Shown here: positions 62,383 to 64,000 of the stretch, piece by piece
Numbering within the stretch: the first letter of the stretch is position 1
Layout of the letters: the number at the start of each line of letters is the position of its first letter
Assembly: GCF_003710915.1 (NCBI RefSeq)
Contig: NZ_RHHR01000019.1
Location: 62,001-126,000 of the forward strand
Length of the DNA: 64,000 nt
Source of the DNA: Brevibacillus invocatus
GTDB taxonomy: Bacteria; Bacillota; Bacilli; Brevibacillales; Brevibacillaceae
Direction of reading: 5' to 3'
The notes under the pieces: model-generated
What the model was told of the DNA's origin: nothing
Seen by the model: the letters and a program-made list of their open reading frames with translations, nothing else
Databases searched by the model: none
Translations under genes and position numbers: made by a program

Positions 62383-62409
62383 AAAAAAAGAGGAGATAGG
62401 CTTCTCCTC
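62383..62409 (-). terminator. Terminator of cotE
   Basis: GAGGAGA / TCTCCTC stem (minus strand) followed by TTTTTTTC, directly at the cotE stop. Confidence 0.9.
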
Positions 62410-62410
62410 T

Positions 62411-62971
62411 TTAGTCCAGTTCGTCGAGCAATGTAGACGAATCGAAGTCATCAAATTCGTCGCTGTTCTCTTCAAAATCACCCAACAGATGGAAATCTTT
62501 ATCGTCGCAACTATTGCAGACTACTACGCAGACTTTTGTTTCGCCAATCACTTCTACAGCAAATTCACTTTCGACTCTGACTGTGATTGTGCCTCCGCCA
62601 CTCAACTCGGCTTTTACGCACTTCGGCTGTTCGACTGCTCGAGCGACGATTTCCAGATCGCCTCGGCAGTTCCTGTCAAAGAACGTTAGCGGAACGAGTA
62701 CGGAGAACTTGACAGTTTCCCGCTTGACTTCAGTCTGCGTGTTATTTGCAAACGAGAACCACAGGTTGACGTCATACGTTCCAGATACTTCAACCGCGTC
62801 TCCGACTTTCTCAGCCTGGAAATTGGTGTTGATAATCCAGCATCCCAGGATCGTCGAAGGAGTTTGCGACGGTATGATGGTGTGGGTGGTCGAAGAAAAT
62901 TTATGGCCTTTACCGCAAACAGCTTTCGCGATGAGTTCTCGGCACTGTAGATCTTTGTCTGAACCCGACAT
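62411..62971 (-). CDS. cotE: Outer spore coat morphogenetic protein CotE
   Basis: A 186-residue protein that builds the outer coat around the forespore. The CotE core is visible: CRELIAKAVCGKGHKFSSTTHTI, PSTILGCWIINTNFQAEKVGDAVEVSGTYDVNLWFSFANNTQTEV, and AVEVIGETKVCVVV, followed by the acidic C-terminal tail (ENSDEFDDFDSSTLLDELD) used to recruit coat proteins. The ATG at 62971 has SD GGAGG 6-7 nt upstream; the frame is open to 63049 without one. It is richer in cysteine than B. subtilis CotE. Expected sigma-E/sigma-K control. Confidence 0.95.
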   Translation of the reverse strand: MSGSDKDLQCRELIAKAVCGKGHKFSSTTHTIIPSQTPSTILGCWIINTNFQAEKVGDAVEVSGTYDVNLWFSFANNTQTEVKRETVKFSVLVPLTFFDRNCRGDLEIVARAVEQPKCVKAELSGGGTITVRVESEFAVEVIGETKVCVVVCNSCDDKDFHLLGDFEENSDEFDDFDSSTLLDELD

Positions 62972-63107
62972 TTCGTTACCTCCTCCATACAACGTTTCTG
63001 TACATTTGTATGCAGGGCATTCGACTAGGGTGCAAACACCCACCTTCATTTTGGTGAGAAGTTGATCGAAAGCTTCATGTAAAGCTGTCGCGGTACTTTA
63101 TTGTTCT

Positions 63108-63551
63108 CTATGAGCAGCAGCTGTCTCCATGCTTCTTTTCAGGTCCTCCGCCGGTTTCCCCAGTCAACGGGTTTCCGCCGGTATCCAGAATGATACGCTC
63201 CGAAACGGTATTGGTGATGACATTGGTCACCATTTGCAGCAGATCGTTTACGTCAACCTGAGATTGCTTGAATTCGGTGACGAGTGGAATGGCGTCCAGT
63301 TCTTCCTGAAGCTGGTTGAACTCCCCCTCCAGCTTTGCCACAAGATCTGGTTTGTTGATGGATTCAAACATGACCATTTGCTTCTGCTTTTGCTTCAACT
63401 GATCGATCAGCTCTTGTACGCGGTCATGATGCTTGATCTGAAGCTCCGCACGTTTAAAAAAATCCACTTCGTTCGTTCGGGAAATCATTTGAGCAAGCTC
63501 ACGTGCTTTATCTAAAATTTCTTTTTGTGTGTAGAGATTTGTTTGTTCCAT
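63108..63551 (-). CDS. ricA: RicA (YmcA), YlbF-family regulatory protein
   Basis: A 147-residue helical protein. EILDKARELAQMISRTNEVDFFKRAELQIKHHDRVQELIDQLKQKQKQMV is the YlbF/YmcA helical hairpin, and the C-terminus ends in a cysteine pair (DSCCS) as in RicA, which with RicF and RicT forms an Fe-S complex acting on RNase Y mRNA processing, biofilm and sporulation. The ATG at 63551 has SD GAGGTG. It starts 4 bp after the miaB stop. Confidence 0.93.
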   Translation of the reverse strand: MEQTNLYTQKEILDKARELAQMISRTNEVDFFKRAELQIKHHDRVQELIDQLKQKQKQMVMFESINKPDLVAKLEGEFNQLQEELDAIPLVTEFKQSQVDVNDLLQMVTNVITNTVSERIILDTGGNPLTGETGGGPEKKHGDSCCS

Positions 63552-63555
63552 TTGC

Positions 63556-64000
63556 TTACACCTCGACTGTAGTTGCGAGTTCTCCGTGGAGTGTCCACGT
63601 TTTCGCATCTGTAATATTTACATGTACATACTGACCAATCAGGGAAGAATCTCCTTTAAAATGAACCAGCTTGTTGGTACGAGTACGTCCAGCCAATACT
63701 TCATCATTGGTTCTCGATACACCCTCGACCAGCACTTCGAGCACTTTGCCTTCCAGCTTTTTATTCTGCTCCAGACCGATGTTGCCCAAAACCTCGTTCA
63801 GGCGATGCAGACGCGCTTTCTTGACCTCCATCGGTACATTGTCTTCCATAACAGCAGCAGGCGTACCTTCACGCGGAGAATAGATGAACGTATAGGCGAA
63901 ATCATAACGGACCTCTTCCACCAGTGAGATGGTTTCTTCAAACTGCTCATCGGTTTCCCCTGGGAAGCCTACGATAATGTCCGAGGACAGGGATACGTCC
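63556..64000 (-). CDS. miaB: tRNA-2-methylthio-N6-dimethylallyladenosine synthase MiaB (5' part outside window)
   Basis: The last 147 codons of a radical-SAM methylthiotransferase. Visible are [18 protein letters not shown] (C-terminal part of the radical-SAM barrel), [14 protein letters not shown], and the TRAM domain at the end ([36 protein letters not shown] ... [20 protein letters not shown]). MiaB adds the methylthio group to A37 after MiaA has acted; miaA lies 8 kb downstream in the same direction. The order miaB-ricA-cotE is that of B. subtilis ymcB-ymcA-cotE. Confidence 0.96.
   Translation of the reverse strand, partial: DVSLSSDIIVGFPGETDEQFEETISLVEEVRYDFAYTFIYSPREGTPAAVMEDNVPMEVKKARLHRLNEVLGNIGLEQNKKLEGKVLEVLVEGVSRTNDEVLAGRTRTNKLVHFKGDSSLIGQYVHVNITDAKTWTLHGELATTVEV

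Overview
The window comes from the chromosome of a spore-forming, low-to-moderate GC Firmicute. Gene content and order fit Brevibacillus or a close relative in the Paenibacillaceae; this is inferred from protein resemblance and synteny, not from a database search. Spore genes include cotE, spoVK, sspP, a Spo0E-like phosphatase, a KinA/KinE-type histidine kinase and a SleB-family hydrolase. Two blocks match the Bacillus subtilis order: miaB-ricA-cotE-mutS-mutL-miaA-hfq, and spoVK-hflX-ynbB-glnR-glnA.

Layout. 0-4.8 kb: topoisomerase IV (parE-parC) followed by an unrecognised gene cut by the window edge. 5.2-7.3 kb: a two-gene operon pairing a LuxI/FeeM-like N-acyltransferase with a ThiF/E1-like adenylating enzyme. 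7.4-12.2 kb: stress protein, DUF1292 protein, PAS histidine kinase, a tiny conserved-looking gene, an ECF-type sigma factor and a transsulfuration-family enzyme. 12.3-16.3 kb: cyclophilin lipoprotein, SleB-like hydrolase, a strongly structured candidate ncRNA, an SDR, and DUF1811 and DUF441 proteins. 16.3-25.2 kb: mostly housekeeping or unknown genes, with two broken genes (a TIM-barrel protein and a VOC protein). 25.3-29.1 kb: ABC-F ATPase, HEPN protein, sspP, an HTH-less ArsR-like protein and a Spo0E-like gene. 29.3-34.5 kb: the pyruvate dehydrogenase operon pdhABCD. 34.6-43.7 kb: esterase, threonine aldolase, a cysteine-free IscA-like protein, HelD, FluC, and the SOS divergon yneA-ynzC / lexA with two LexA boxes. 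43.7-51.1 kb: PH-domain protein, glnRA with a GlnR box, ynbB, hflX and spoVK. 51.2-54.1 kb: an insertion relative to B. subtilis carrying a PH-domain protein, a divergent IF-3 paralogue and a MarR/MFS pair. 54.2-64 kb: hfq, miaA, a methyltransferase, mutL, mutS, an amidoligase-like gene, cotE, ricA and the 3' part of miaB.

Points that stand out are the acyltransferase/E1 operon, a roughly 230-nt RNA with a multi-helix junction closed by long-range helices (14277-14509), the divergent IF-3 paralogue, a perfect 103-bp repeat at 9882 and 41395 beside terminators, the HEPN protein, and the amidoligase wedged between mutS and cotE. No rRNA, tRNA, CRISPR array, transposase or prophage was seen. Start codons were chosen mainly by Shine-Dalgarno (SD) position, so several are TTG or GTG starts.
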